Of a stretch of DNA of 64,000 nucleotides, positions 35,647 to 43,478 are shown in pieces. The stretch covers positions 1-64,000 of the forward strand of contig NZ_CP115467.1 in the NCBI RefSeq assembly GCF_028462125.1, in the 5' to 3' direction. The DNA is from Leptospira sp. GIMC2001 (GTDB taxonomy: Bacteria > Spirochaetota > Leptospiria > Leptospirales > Leptospiraceae). A model generated the notes under the pieces. It was not told the DNA's origin, ran no database searches, and saw only the letters and a program-made list of their open reading frames with translations. Numbering within the stretch: the stretch's first letter is position 1; each line of letters begins with the position of its first letter. The position numbers were made by a program, and so were the translations under genes.

Positions 35647-36906
35647 TTATTTATCCTTCGGAATTTCTTCTTGAATCAATCTTGCACCAGCGCGAACGGA
35701 TACATAGCTCCAAACCCAAGTGATCAGAATCGAAATTTTATTCTTGAATCCTACTTGGTAGAATAGATGGACAAACAACCAAGCAAACCAGCCGAGCAAT
35801 CCTTTCATTCGCCAATTGCCTACTTCAGCAACAGCATCTTTACGGCCAATAGTTGCCATGCTTCCCTTGTCATTGTATACGAAATCTTTGGATGTTTTGC
35901 CTTTGATGTCATTGAGAATCCAATCAGCGACATATCTTCCTTGTTGCATTGCAACGGGTGATACGCCAGGAAGCGGTCTTTCTAGTCCCTCAGAAAAATT
36001 CGCAGCATCACCAACAACGAAAACATTCTCTTTCCCTTTTGCCCTACATTGTTTATCAACAAAAATTCTTTTCCCGCGATCTAAACCTAATCCTAAACTT
36101 TCCGCAAGTGCAGTTCCTTGAACACCCGCAGCCCAGATAACAGTTTTAGATTCTATCAACCCTTTGGGGAGGTGCACACCTTTTGCATCAATTTTCTTGA
36201 CTGGTGAATTGGTAAGAACCAGGATTCCTCTTTTTTCTAGTTTCGCTTGTGCAAATGCAGAAAGAGACTCATGGAAAGTTCCGAGAATTCTTGGGCCTGC
36301 TTCAATCAAAGTAATTTTGGCAAGACCTGGATCGATATTACGAAAATCCTTTCTAAGAATTTGGTAACTCAATTCAGCAATAGCGCCTGCAATTTCCACT
36401 CCAGTGGGGCCACCACCAACAATAGTATAATTGAGAAGCCGACGAGCAGTTACTACATCACCTGCGAGTTCAGCTTGTTCAAACGTAACTAAAAGCCGTC
36501 GCCTAAGGGCAAGTGCATCCTTTAAATTCTTAAGTCCGAATGTGTACTTTTCCCAAGAATCATTACCGAAAAAACTCGTCCTTGCTCCCATTGCCAATAC
36601 TAGATAATCATAATCGATTTCTCTATCTTGAAAATGGACAATATTCGATTTGAAATTTACTTTGGTCACTTCACTCATAATTACTTTCACGTTCTTAAAG
36701 TCAGTTGTGAGGGATCTTGATGGGATTGCGATATCTGCTGGACTGAGAACTGCGGAAGCTACTTGGTAAAGCAAAGGTTGGAAAAGATGGTGATTGGTTC
36801 GATCAATTAGCACGACTTCCAACTCATCATAATTTGCAAGTTTCTTAACAATTTGTAATCCGGCAAAACCTGCCCCAATTACCACTACTCTCTTTTTGTT
36901 GATCAT
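35647..36906 (-). CDS. ndh: Type II NADH dehydrogenase (NAD(P)/FAD oxidoreductase)
   Basis: This monotopic NDH-2-type flavoprotein passes electrons from NADH to quinone without proton pumping. The FAD site is VVVIGAGFAGLQIVKKL at the N-terminus. The NAD-site glycines are in YTIVGGGPTGVEIAGAIAEL. TVIWAAGVQGTALAE and VFVVGDAAN complete the family pattern. A C-terminal amphipathic/hydrophobic stretch around LLGWFAWLFVHLFYQVG may bind the membrane. Its menaquinone acceptor fits with mqnD in this window. The phosphatase gene ends immediately upstream. Confidence 0.85.
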   Translation of the reverse strand: MINKKRVVVIGAGFAGLQIVKKLANYDELEVVLIDRTNHHLFQPLLYQVASAVLSPADIAIPSRSLTTDFKNVKVIMSEVTKVNFKSNIVHFQDREIDYDYLVLAMGARTSFFGNDSWEKYTFGLKNLKDALALRRRLLVTFEQAELAGDVVTARRLLNYTIVGGGPTGVEIAGAIAELSYQILRKDFRNIDPGLAKITLIEAGPRILGTFHESLSAFAQAKLEKRGILVLTNSPVKKIDAKGVHLPKGLIESKTVIWAAGVQGTALAESLGLGLDRGKRIFVDKQCRAKGKENVFVVGDAANFSEGLERPLPGVSPVAMQQGRYVADWILNDIKGKTSKDFVYNDKGSMATIGRKDAVAEVGNWRMKGLLGWFAWLFVHLFYQVGFKNKISILITWVWSYVSVRAGARLIQEEIPKDK

Positions 36907-37386
36907 TTATAAAATTCCTTTCTTGATTAAATATTCTAAAAAACCATTTGATGACTCAATTACAATTTTTTGTACTGCTTTGAATCCATCTAACCCACCA
37001 TAATATGGATCGGGAACGGACATTTCTCCGCCATTATTTTCTTGGAAAGTTCTAAATAAAAAAACTTTCCCTTTATCTTCATCCGACTTTGCAAGATTCA
37101 AAATATCTTTATAGTTTGAATCATCCATTGCCAGTATGTAATCAAATTTTGAAAAATCATCACGCGAAAATTGCCTAGCTCTATGCGTAAGTTCGATTCC
37201 ATTCAAGCGAGCAACTTCTCGAGTGGTTTTGTGTGGTAGACTGCCAATATGATAACCTGCTGTTCCGCAAGAGTCAATCGTGAAAGTCTGCTGCAATCCT
37301 TTTTCTTCAACTAACTTAGAAAATGCGCCTTCAGCGGCAGGAGATCGGCAAATATTGCCCAAGCAGACGAATAAAACCTTAACCAA
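36907..37386 (-). CDS. Low-molecular-weight protein-tyrosine phosphatase
   Basis: The P-loop CLGNICRS (C-x5-R, Cys8 and Arg14) follows directly on VKVLFV. The general acid is in VPDPYYGG near the C-terminus, as in LMW-PTPs of about 150 residues. It dephosphorylates tyrosines or, in some bacteria, polysaccharide-export kinases. The gene is directly abutted to ndh and is likely co-transcribed with it. Confidence 0.9.
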   Translation of the reverse strand: MVKVLFVCLGNICRSPAAEGAFSKLVEEKGLQQTFTIDSCGTAGYHIGSLPHKTTREVARLNGIELTHRARQFSRDDFSKFDYILAMDDSNYKDILNLAKSDEDKGKVFLFRTFQENNGGEMSVPDPYYGGLDGFKAVQKIVIESSNGFLEYLIKKGIL

Positions 37387-37404
37387 TATATCCCCCCTCC
37401 CCTA

Positions 37405-37830
37405 TTACCACTCACCAGTATTTGGCATAGATAGCCAAGGTTCAGATGGCTCCAATGCTTCACCCTTCTGCAATAATTCAATGCTGATCTGATCAGGGGA
37501 TCTTACAAAAGCCATTCTACCATCTCTTGGTGGTCTATTGATGATAACTCCATTGTCCATAAGTCTCTTGCATGATTCGTAGACATTATCAACTTCAAAT
37601 GCCAAGTGACCAAAATTTCTTCCAGTACTATATGCATTTGTTTGATCCCAATTATAAGTGAGTTCAATTTCTGCTGAGTCCTCTAGATCTCGAGTCGATA
37701 AAAATACGAGAGTGAAGCGTCCAGCTTCATGTTCTTTTCTTCTGACTTCCTCTAATCCCAAATATTCGCAAAAAAATCTTAAAGTATTTTCTAGATTTTG
37801 TACTCTGATCATTGAATGTAGAAATTTCAT
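37405..37830 (-). CDS. Glyoxalase-fold protein (GloA-like)
   Basis: This vicinal-oxygen-chelate-fold protein resembles lactoylglutathione lyase. The [10 protein letters not shown] start carries the first metal His, and [16 protein letters not shown] and [15 protein letters not shown] carry the next ligands. The end holds ISIELLQKG. The 141 residues from ATG at 37830 match GloA (about 135-145). The frame is open for 28 more codons upstream but without homology. Confidence 0.8.
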   Translation of the reverse strand: MKFLHSMIRVQNLENTLRFFCEYLGLEEVRRKEHEAGRFTLVFLSTRDLEDSAEIELTYNWDQTNAYSTGRNFGHLAFEVDNVYESCKRLMDNGVIINRPPRDGRMAFVRSPDQISIELLQKGEALEPSEPWLSMPNTGEW

Positions 37831-37852
37831 AATTGCCGTATTCCTTAATCTC

Positions 37853-38458
37853 TCATAGTTTTGTAAGAGCTTTACCCTGCCATCCATAAAAATAAGAGAG
37901 AATATCCAATTCATTCTCTCTTAGCCAATGCTTAGCTTGCCTATAATTCGGCATCAGAAGTTCTACTTCTTTCCAGAATCTGGAAGAATGATTTGCTTCT
38001 TTTATATGGCAGAGTTCATGAACAACAATATAATCTAAAATTTGAATTGGAACAAGAGCTAATCCTATATTAAAATTTAGATTACCTAGTGAAGAACAGC
38101 TCCCCCAACGAGATTTCATTTTTTTGATTCTATATGTTTTGAATTGAAATCCAGAAATCTCGGAATACTTTTTCAAACGATGTGGAAGAACTTCGTTCAA
38201 AAGCTTCTTTAAAAGTTTTTCAGTATGATTCTGAATTTTCCTTTTGGCGTCGTTGGCATTTTTCGAAGGCTCTAAATGAATTTGTATACAGCTTTTTGTT
38301 AATAAGGCTCTTTCTCTGCTTCTTAATTTCTCATTAACCACCAGTGGAACTTGCATTCCGAAAAGAGGAACGATTTCACCTGGGCGAAAAGCTAGGATCT
38401 TCTTCTTGTCCCCCGTTACGCTCTTCTTCTCCTGTGTTGGTGTTGAATTCTTCGGCAT
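37853..38458 (-). CDS. YgjP/DUF45-type metallopeptidase
   Basis: A zincin motif [16 protein letters not shown] (HExxH plus downstream His) lies at about residues 140-155. [19 protein letters not shown] is the YgjP family signature. Members are cytosolic M48-like proteins of unclear substrate. The first 25-30 residues, lying in an 83-base overlap with the barrel gene upstream, have low similarity to the family, so the true start may be further in. Confidence 0.75.
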   Translation of the reverse strand: MPKNSTPTQEKKSVTGDKKKILAFRPGEIVPLFGMQVPLVVNEKLRSRERALLTKSCIQIHLEPSKNANDAKRKIQNHTEKLLKKLLNEVLPHRLKKYSEISGFQFKTYRIKKMKSRWGSCSSLGNLNFNIGLALVPIQILDYIVVHELCHIKEANHSSRFWKEVELLMPNYRQAKHWLRENELDILSYFYGWQGKALTKL

Positions 38459-39506
38459 TGCGTCTCTCTATAACCTTTGGAGTCTCTAAGGAAGGGTTCC
38501 CCCAATCAGGTCTATAGTCAACTCCAAATTCTATTCTATATTCTTTTGCATTAATATGGGCTTTGTATCTTCCGAGAAAATTCGCTGCTATATCTTCTTG
38601 TGTAAGACCACCAACAGCTTCGAAGCTTCCTTTAGTAAAATATCTCATTTGATTCATTCTTGTAAAGAAGCTCATTTTGGGATTGAATTTATAGCCTAAT
38701 TCCAACTGAGCAAGAATCCCTGGACCTGCCGTAAGAGAATTAAAATTTATATTTCTCTGAGCATGGAAATCGCGAGTTTTATCGTAGACTATCATGAAGT
38801 GAAAAGTACTATCCAAATAGAATTTCTCCCCATTTAATCGATATCCGAAACCAAAAGGAATCTGTAGAATTGAATTGGTAAAGCTAAGTCCGTAGCCTAT
38901 GGGGCCATAGAAAATTGGATTACTCGCGACCCATTGCACGACGTCATAGAAAATAAATTTGTTATAAGTATATCTTAGTCCTCCGGATAAGTAGAAACCG
39001 TCGCCAGATTTATTCAGGTCAGAGCGAGCATCACCAAAATAGTATCTAGCCAATAAATCAATATTGTATTCAGACATAGATGATTTACCAATTCCATCTG
39101 CAAAATTTCTTGTACCAGAGTAAACATTTACAGAATCATAATAAGTAGTCTCATTTATCATTAGATGATGAGCTTTCTCCTGAGAGGTTGCGAATAGAAA
39201 GAAGTCCTCATCGCGAGCTCGACCAGTTGGGACATACCAGCCCGTTGTTGTGAATTTGCCGTAGATTTCAAAACGATTATTGGAATACCGACCACCCAAT
39301 CCGAATAAATTGTAATTACGCTCAAAGCTAATTCTAGAACCTCCTCGAACCCCAGATAAATTAGGAAAGCGATTGCCAGTCTCGAAATTAAATTCTCCAC
39401 CATTCCTTGCGCCAATTGCTTGGATTGTATAGTCTGCAGATAAGTTTGTTGTTATCAGAAATAAAACTAGAGGAATAAGTTTATAGAAATTGAAATATTG
39501 ATACAT
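38376..39506 (-). CDS. Outer-membrane beta-barrel protein
   Basis: The protein of 376 residues has a signal peptide (YKLIPLVLFLITTNLSA). Alternating aromatic and polar strands throughout are typical of a barrel (e.g. IEYRIEFGVDYRP-type strands near the C-terminus, GLRYTYNKFIFYDVVQW). An acidic low-complexity tail of about 30 residues ends in SFSPR and overlaps the peptidase gene downstream. There is no family assignment. A surface porin or adhesin is possible. Confidence 0.6.
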   Translation of the reverse strand: MYQYFNFYKLIPLVLFLITTNLSADYTIQAIGARNGGEFNFETGNRFPNLSGVRGGSRISFERNYNLFGLGGRYSNNRFEIYGKFTTTGWYVPTGRARDEDFFLFATSQEKAHHLMINETTYYDSVNVYSGTRNFADGIGKSSMSEYNIDLLARYYFGDARSDLNKSGDGFYLSGGLRYTYNKFIFYDVVQWVASNPIFYGPIGYGLSFTNSILQIPFGFGYRLNGEKFYLDSTFHFMIVYDKTRDFHAQRNINFNSLTAGPGILAQLELGYKFNPKMSFFTRMNQMRYFTKGSFEAVGGLTQEDIAANFLGRYKAHINAKEYRIEFGVDYRPDWGNPSLETPKVIERRNAEEFNTNTGEEERNGGQEEDPSFSPR

Positions 39507-39571
39507 CTGCAGCTAATTTTGATCTATTTTGAATGCTGTAAAGTCCATTTTTTGAATCAAGTGGTTCGATA

Positions 39572-39604
39572 CTCATTGGGGTGAAATGATTTCACCCCAA
39601 TGAG
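39572..39604. promoter_or_regulatory. 33-bp palindrome upstream of parA2 (parS/operator candidate)
   Basis: Two perfectly complementary 16-base arms flank a single central G at 39588, with core GGGGTGAAAT/ATTTCACCCC. It lies 45 bases ahead of the parA2 start and overlaps the upstream side of its promoter region. A nearly identical core recurs inside parB2. It is a strong candidate for ParB2 binding or for ParA2 autorepression through its helix-turn-helix. Confidence 0.7.
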
Positions 39605-39613
39605 ACATAATCC

Positions 39614-39641
39614 TTGACAGCCATTTTATTGAATTTAGATT
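39614..39641 (+). promoter_or_regulatory. Promoter of the second par operon
   Basis: TTGACA (39614-39619), a 16-base spacer and TAGATT (39636-39641) would start transcription near 39648, practically at the ATG (39650). The mRNA may be almost leaderless even though GGAG (39642-39645) precedes the ATG. The palindrome ends 10 bases before the -35 box. Confidence 0.5.
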
Positions 39642-39649
39642 GGAGAACT

Positions 39650-40564
39650 ATGGCAGCTCAGTCAGAATATACGATAGAAGAATCAGCCAATTTAGTTGGC
39701 TTAAGCTTGAATGAATTTACAAAGAAAGCAAGCAGTTATAAGCTTCCAGGATTTAAAACCAATAAAATTAAAAGAACAACTCTAGAGAAATATTTTACTA
39801 TAAAATCGGATGAAGTTTTTGATTCACAGATAATTGCAATATCTAATCAGAAGGGAGGAGAAGGTAAGACTACACTATCAATATGTCTGGGAGAGGCACT
39901 GTCACAGACGGATCGTACTCTGCTAATAGATTGGGATCCTCAAGCCAATGCGACCAATCTATTTCACAAAGATCTCGATAAATCAGTAATGGATGTTCTT
40001 GGTTACAGAGGGAAGAAGACAATACCTATAGATAGAATTATTGTTCCACTTTCCAAGAACTATGACCTTATTCCCTCGTCTTTAGATCTCGCCAATCTTA
40101 CTACTCCGTATGAGAGAGATGATTTTGAATTACTGAAAGAAGCAATTTTGCCAATACGCTCATCATATAAATATATTATTATCGATTGTCCCCCATCGCT
40201 CGGTCTTATCTTAGAGAATGCACTTATTGCAGCTGATCATGTCTTGGTTCCGATTCAGACTAGGGCATTTAGTGTCCAAGGTCTGAAAGATTTGTATGAG
40301 ACGATAGAGAAAATTCGAAAAAAAGCAAATCCAAGACTAAAGTTACTAGGAGCAGTTCTAAATCAATACGAAGGTCAGAAGGCTCTTTCTGGACTTGCGG
40401 ATTCGATACGAAAATATTTTCCAGTTTTCAAGACGCATATTTATAGAAGAGAAAGTATACCTCAATCACAAGCTAAGATGAGTCTCCTATCTGCATATGA
40501 TCCACAAGCAATGAATTATTTTCTAGAATTAGCTGATGAGGTAAAAGGAAAAATCAATGTCTAA
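39650..40564 (+). CDS. parA: ParA-family ATPase with N-terminal helix-turn-helix (second par locus)
   Basis: The 304-residue protein has a MerR-like helix-turn-helix (about 5-55, YTIEESANLVGLSLNEFTKK) ahead of the ATPase core, the layout of plasmid type Ia ParA, which also represses its own operon. Walker A KGGEGKTT, IDWDPQAN and IIDCPPSLG are present. The ATG at 39650 with GGAG is preferred over an in-frame TTG at 39614 that lies in the -35 box. It overlaps parB2 by eight bases. It is only distantly like the first ParA. Confidence 0.92.
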   Translation: MAAQSEYTIEESANLVGLSLNEFTKKASSYKLPGFKTNKIKRTTLEKYFTIKSDEVFDSQIIAISNQKGGEGKTTLSICLGEALSQTDRTLLIDWDPQANATNLFHKDLDKSVMDVLGYRGKKTIPIDRIIVPLSKNYDLIPSSLDLANLTTPYERDDFELLKEAILPIRSSYKYIIIDCPPSLGLILENALIAADHVLVPIQTRAFSVQGLKDLYETIEKIRKKANPRLKLLGAVLNQYEGQKALSGLADSIRKYFPVFKTHIYRRESIPQSQAKMSLLSAYDPQAMNYFLELADEVKGKINV

Positions 40565-41264
40565 GAAAAATGATTTCTCATCACTCGATCTTATATCTGC
40601 TTATACAGAAAAGAAGAAGAATCCTTCTCGAATAGATTTATCTAATATTTTTGTGAATCCTAATCAACCTCGAGTGTTCAATCGAGAAGAGGTGCAAGAT
40701 TTAGTTGATTCCATGGACAGATTGGGACTTATAGAGCCTATTCTTCTAAGAAAAGATAAGAATAAATATATCGTTGTCGCAGGAGAAAGAAGATTCCGAG
40801 CTGCAAGCAAACTTGGATGGAAAGATATACCAGCGATTGTTACTGATGCAAATGAAGAAATATGCTACGAGATGGCACTTGCAGAAAACGAAAAGAGAAA
40901 GAATCTAAACCCTTGGGAAGTCGGTCGTTCGATTGCTTATTTACGAAAAGAAAAGAAGAAAACAGCAGAAGAAGTTGCTGCCTTATTGGGATACACAGAG
41001 AGATATGTAAAACAGCTTAGCTCTATCGCTAGATTAGATCAGAAAGCAGTTTTTGATATGATTAGAACTGGAACACAAGTGACAGTCAAGTCTCTTGAAG
41101 CAGTGCTAAAAAGAAAAGAGGGTAGGGGTGAAACGATTTCACCCCAGAAGAAAACAAATAACGTAAAAGTTACACTTGATTTATCAGTCCTACCATCGAA
41201 AACAAGAGAGAATTTTATAAAGGATTTAAATACTCTTAAGAAGAAATACGGTATACAAGTCTAA
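40557..41264 (+). CDS. parB: ParB-family centromere-binding protein (second par locus)
   Basis: This 235-residue ParB has the GERRFRAASKLGW motif and ENEKRKNLNPWE (CTP-binding region). The helix-turn-helix TAEEVAALLGYTERYVKQL is at about residues 140-160, and the C-terminal tail is short and basic. A palindromic core like that upstream of the operon lies within its own coding sequence (41125-41145). It is coupled to parA2. It may bind those palindromes and nucleate the partition complex. Confidence 0.92.
   Translation: MSKKNDFSSLDLISAYTEKKKNPSRIDLSNIFVNPNQPRVFNREEVQDLVDSMDRLGLIEPILLRKDKNKYIVVAGERRFRAASKLGWKDIPAIVTDANEEICYEMALAENEKRKNLNPWEVGRSIAYLRKEKKKTAEEVAALLGYTERYVKQLSSIARLDQKAVFDMIRTGTQVTVKSLEAVLKRKEGRGETISPQKKTNNVKVTLDLSVLPSKTRENFIKDLNTLKKKYGIQV
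41125..41145. promoter_or_regulatory. Second copy of the GGGGTGAAA palindrome, inside parB2
   Basis: GGGGTGAAACGATTTCACCC plus a final C gives 21 bases with a single arm mismatch around the central G at 41135. It repeats the core of the 33-bp palindrome 1.55 kb upstream. Sites inside or near parB are usual for chromosomal and plasmid parS clusters. Confidence 0.65.
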
Positions 41265-41281
41265 AGTAACACAGGAAAATC

Positions 41282-41827
41282 ATGAGAAAAATAAATACCA
41301 TCAATGATCTAGAATTCGAATGCGGATTGCTAGAAAAATGTAACCACAAAACCAAATCTAAGATATCAGTATCGCAACTTTTGAATTCGGTTGCAGAAGG
41401 AATCGAATCTTCAATAACCGGGAGCTCAGATAAAACCGATTCCTTTATATCTAAAATTATTAAGAATTTTAAACTCAAAAAATTCTCAAGCCAGGCGTCT
41501 TGGGATCCAAAATGGAAAATCCATGGAGTTCCAACTGAATTCTCTGAAGGTGATTGGAAAGATTCTTTGGTCAGGCTTAAGACATCAATTACTGCTTTCA
41601 AATTGCACTCAGGACCTTTTGCAAATCATCCAGATTTCGGACAGCTTGATAAACCAAGTTGGGAAATTGTGCATTTGAAGGTAGCTGATTATCTGCTAGG
41701 ACAGATCGAAATTGAGGGTAGAGAGAAATTTCAACAACCAAGCGCAGCAAATCCTAAGAATAAAAAATACTACAAAAATAAAAAATTCCATCATAAGAAG
41801 AAAAAATTCAAAGGTGAAAAGCACTAG
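41282..41827 (+). CDS. DUF1569-like protein, third gene of the second par operon
   Basis: The 181-residue protein matches the DUF1569 pattern (DinB-related four-helix fold): SVAEGIESSITG, KIHGVPTEFSEGDW, FKLHSGPFANHPDFGQLDK and IVHLKVADYLLGQ. A tail of about 30 residues is Lys/Asn/His-rich (KKYYKNKKFHHKKKKFKG) and should bind nucleic acid. It begins 17 bases after parB2 and is probably co-transcribed. Its role in maintenance or regulation is unknown. Confidence 0.65.
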   Translation: MRKINTINDLEFECGLLEKCNHKTKSKISVSQLLNSVAEGIESSITGSSDKTDSFISKIIKNFKLKKFSSQASWDPKWKIHGVPTEFSEGDWKDSLVRLKTSITAFKLHSGPFANHPDFGQLDKPSWEIVHLKVADYLLGQIEIEGREKFQQPSAANPKNKKYYKNKKFHHKKKKFKGEKH

Positions 41828-41936
41828 GCATTTAAGAAATTCAATCCAATAATAAATCTGATGCCAATGATTGAAAGGCATTCAAACTAATATTCGATTA
41901 GAATTGAGTAATTCATTTAGAAATGATGTAGAGAAT

Positions 41937-42893
41937 TTATTTCGAATATAATTGAATAATCCGTTGGACTCCAAGCCATATCGTCCAAGGAACTACGACA
42001 TTGACAATGGTTGTCAGAATTATGGAAATATATCCTCCTCCCAAAGAGTATGGATCGATCGAATGCATCATATGAATTATGAAAGGGTGAATGAGAAAAA
42101 TCCCCAGACTGTTCTGTCCAATACTTTCCAACAAAGGCAATCGTAGTTTAATAAAAGAATAGATCGCAATAATCGCGAGAGTTGGATAGACTAAGTGATG
42201 GTTGGTTAGAATGATTTTATCGGCAGCAGTATACCAACTAATATAAATTAATAGGCAGATGAATCCGAATGCGGATATCCATTTTAGAAAAGGTAGATCT
42301 GATAGGAAGTTGATACCTTTTTTCTCGCTTAGATAGAATCCTAGAAAGTAGAAAAATGCAAAGTCTCCAATCCAAATGGGTTTATAATCATTTGTCATAA
42401 AGGCAAAATATCCAGCATTGGAAATAATATTTATGATCAGGGCAATTATAAGAAGGATTAGTCGGGACATCTCATTTGCTTTGCGAAGCAGAAAATAGTG
42501 AATTATATAGAATTGGAAGAGTAGGGGAATAAAATAATAAGGTGTGAAAACTTTTCCCATAAGTAACTTATATAAGAAATCAAAAGCATCCCAGTCATTG
42601 AATTTAACGAAGTAACCTATAGTGGATGCGATACAATAGGGAATAATGACTAGTAGAATTCTAGATTGCCAATAACTCAGAAAAGTACGATCTCTAGAAA
42701 ATAAACCGGCAGCAAGTATAAACACAGGAACAGAGAATCGACTGATATTTGCTAGAATCATTGTAATAATGACCGGAATATCCTCTATTGAATGGAAAAA
42801 TAAAAAATAGGAGTGAACATGGATAAGAACAATGCCAACCATTGCTAATCCTCTGATCAAATCCAGTTTTTCGTCTCGATTGGTTGTTGACAT
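41937..42893 (-). CDS. Acyltransferase-3 family membrane protein (OafA/WecH-like)
   Basis: The 318-residue protein has about ten transmembrane helices. The N-terminal DLIRGLAMVGIVLIHVHSYF carries the conserved Arg and His of acyltransferase-3 proteins, which acylate surface sugars. SIGQNSLGIFLIHPFIIH is the usual C-terminal motif. It is divergent from the cyclic-nucleotide-binding gene. Confidence 0.82.
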   Translation of the reverse strand: MSTTNRDEKLDLIRGLAMVGIVLIHVHSYFLFFHSIEDIPVIITMILANISRFSVPVFILAAGLFSRDRTFLSYWQSRILLVIIPYCIASTIGYFVKFNDWDAFDFLYKLLMGKVFTPYYFIPLLFQFYIIHYFLLRKANEMSRLILLIIALIINIISNAGYFAFMTNDYKPIWIGDFAFFYFLGFYLSEKKGINFLSDLPFLKWISAFGFICLLIYISWYTAADKIILTNHHLVYPTLAIIAIYSFIKLRLPLLESIGQNSLGIFLIHPFIIHMMHSIDPYSLGGGYISIILTTIVNVVVPWTIWLGVQRIIQLYSK

Positions 42894-42983
42894 TAATGAG
42901 ATTTTATTTGAATCAAGTCTGATTTCAACCGAAAAAGATTACAGTTTACAGACAAGATGCCAAAAATAACTATAGGAGAACAA

Positions 42984-43385
42984 ATGAGTAAAGCAGTCTT
43001 CCCAACAGGAAAGTTCATATTCAAAGAGAACGAACTCAATAACGCCATGTATATCATCCTAAAAGGCAAAGTAGAAATCTTTCTTACAGTTGGTAAATCA
43101 GTCACTCGTTTAGCCATAATGGAAGAAGGAGATTTTTTCGGAGAAATGGCTTTGTTTAGTTCTAGACCAAGAAGTGCTTCAGCAAGATGTCTTGCCGATA
43201 CTGAACTTGCTATAATCGAGAGCAAACAACAACTTCAAAATTTTCTACTTAAAAATCCGAAATTTTCTGCAAAGATGGTTTCAATTATGGCTGATAGACT
43301 TGCAAAAACCAACGACCTTCTGACTGAAACGATGTCAGGTAAATCGGCTGTAGAATTGGAGTATTCAGCTCAAGGAAGTAGATAG
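42984..43385 (+). CDS. Stand-alone cyclic-nucleotide-binding domain protein
   Basis: This is a CRP-like cNMP-binding domain without a DNA-binding domain (133 residues). FGEMALFSSRPRSASARCLAD is the phosphate-binding cassette, with Glu and Arg present. The start at 42984 is set by AGGAGAACAA directly before the ATG. Single-domain cNMP proteins of this type occur in spirochaetes as partners of other signalling proteins. Confidence 0.82.
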   Translation: MSKAVFPTGKFIFKENELNNAMYIILKGKVEIFLTVGKSVTRLAIMEEGDFFGEMALFSSRPRSASARCLADTELAIIESKQQLQNFLLKNPKFSAKMVSIMADRLAKTNDLLTETMSGKSAVELEYSAQGSR

Positions 43386-43478
43386 GCAGCACTCAGAATT
43401 CAAGCGGAAAGGAATCAAATTTTTACATTTCTTTCCGATGAAAATTATGCTATGACTGCAAGGATCGACCAATCATTC

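Noticed and set aside
39614..39649. TTG start for the second ParA
   Set aside because: TTG at 39614 is the -35 box TTGACA. The ATG at 39650 has a good GGAG site and begins the helix-turn-helix.
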